7,795 nt of DNA from Candidatus Acetothermia bacterium. GTDB lineage: Bacteria > Bipolaricaulota > Bipolaricaulia > UBA7950. Under the pieces are notes generated by a model. The model made no database searches, was not told the DNA's origin, and was given only the letters and a program-made list of their open reading frames with translations. The position numbers were made by a program, and so were the translations under genes. Location of the stretch: positions 796-8,590 of the forward strand of contig DOHL01000117.1 in assembly GCA_003535305.1 (NCBI GenBank). Direction: 5' to 3'. Positions 7,731 through 7,795 of this stretch are shown here, piece after piece (positions within the stretch are counted from its first letter, which is position 1; the number at the start of each line of letters is the position of its first letter).

Positions 7731-7763
7731 AGAACAGAGAATAGAGAACGGAAAATAGAAAGT
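7729..7763. repeat. Degenerate 7-bp tandem repeat, five units
   Basis: The units are AGAGAAC, AGAGAAT, AGAGAAC, GGAAAAT and AGAAAGT, in direct succession right after the decamer run. The strand is purine-rich. This pattern is typical of slippage-prone intergenic sequence; function is unknown. Confidence 0.65.
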
Positions 7764-7769
7764 AGCCGT

Positions 7770-7784
7770 AGGGGCACGGCCCCT
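7770..7784. repeat. Short GC-rich hairpin at the window edge
   Basis: AGGGGC-ACG-GCCCCT is a perfect 6-bp stem with a 3-nt loop, followed by TGTGAGCGAGGC up to the window edge. It could be one arm or unit of a larger dispersed palindromic repeat that continues outside the window. Confidence 0.55.
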
Positions 7785-7795
7785 GTGAGCGAGGC

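Noticed and set aside
7701..7763. CRISPR array
   Set aside because: The units are 7-10 bp and contiguous with no spacers, so it is a simple degenerate tandem repeat.

Overview
The window reads as a chromosomal piece of an anaerobic bacterium, most likely an uncultivated lineage. It carries the 5' 70% of a 16S rRNA gene, both parts of an oxygen-sensitive (class III) ribonucleotide reductase system, and an rpsT-secF-recJ cluster. The 16S is clearly bacterial: the 341F, 515F and 806R primer sites are intact. It departs from consensus at the 27F and 907R/926R sites and in the h31 loop (GAUAA around E. coli 966-970). As I recall, that loop form is common in Candidate Phyla Radiation (Patescibacteria) lineages, so that is my best guess for placement, at about even odds. 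It is inference from a few signatures, not from a tree. All five protein genes fit the standard bacterial code, with TAA, TAG and TGA each used once or more as stops.

Layout. Positions 1-1113 hold the 16S gene on the minus strand, cut by the window edge at about E. coli position 1078. Upstream of it (1114-1243) are its leader, a boxA-like antitermination element, a small hairpin and a near-consensus sigma70 promoter. Positions 1244-1587 contain no gene I can support. Positions 1588-4493, also minus strand, hold nrdD followed by nrdG. The two genes are separated by about 40 nt containing two consecutive hairpins, one spanning the nrdD stop and one pairing away the nrdG ribosome-binding sequence. 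Positions 4494-4696 are a divergent promoter region whose two -35 hexamers lie back to back. Positions 4697-7619, plus strand, hold rpsT (S20), secF and recJ packed with an 8-nt overlap and then zero spacing, so probably one operon. The last 176 bases contain a long imperfect palindrome, a run of 10-bp and 7-bp degenerate repeats, and a small GC-rich hairpin. They look like dispersed intergenic repeat sequence.

How the parts relate. NrdG uses S-adenosylmethionine and a 4Fe-4S cluster to put a glycyl radical on NrdD, which then makes deoxyribonucleotides without oxygen. The other cluster joins a ribosomal protein, a protein-export membrane subunit and a DNA-repair exonuclease. This looks like housekeeping co-transcription rather than one pathway. 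No secD is present beside secF in this window.

There is no evidence of a novel defence or mobile system here. The most interesting signal is in the rRNA: three adjacent changes at 16S positions 19-21 are matched by changes at 915-916, so every pair of the central pseudoknot is kept while two standard primer sites are broken.
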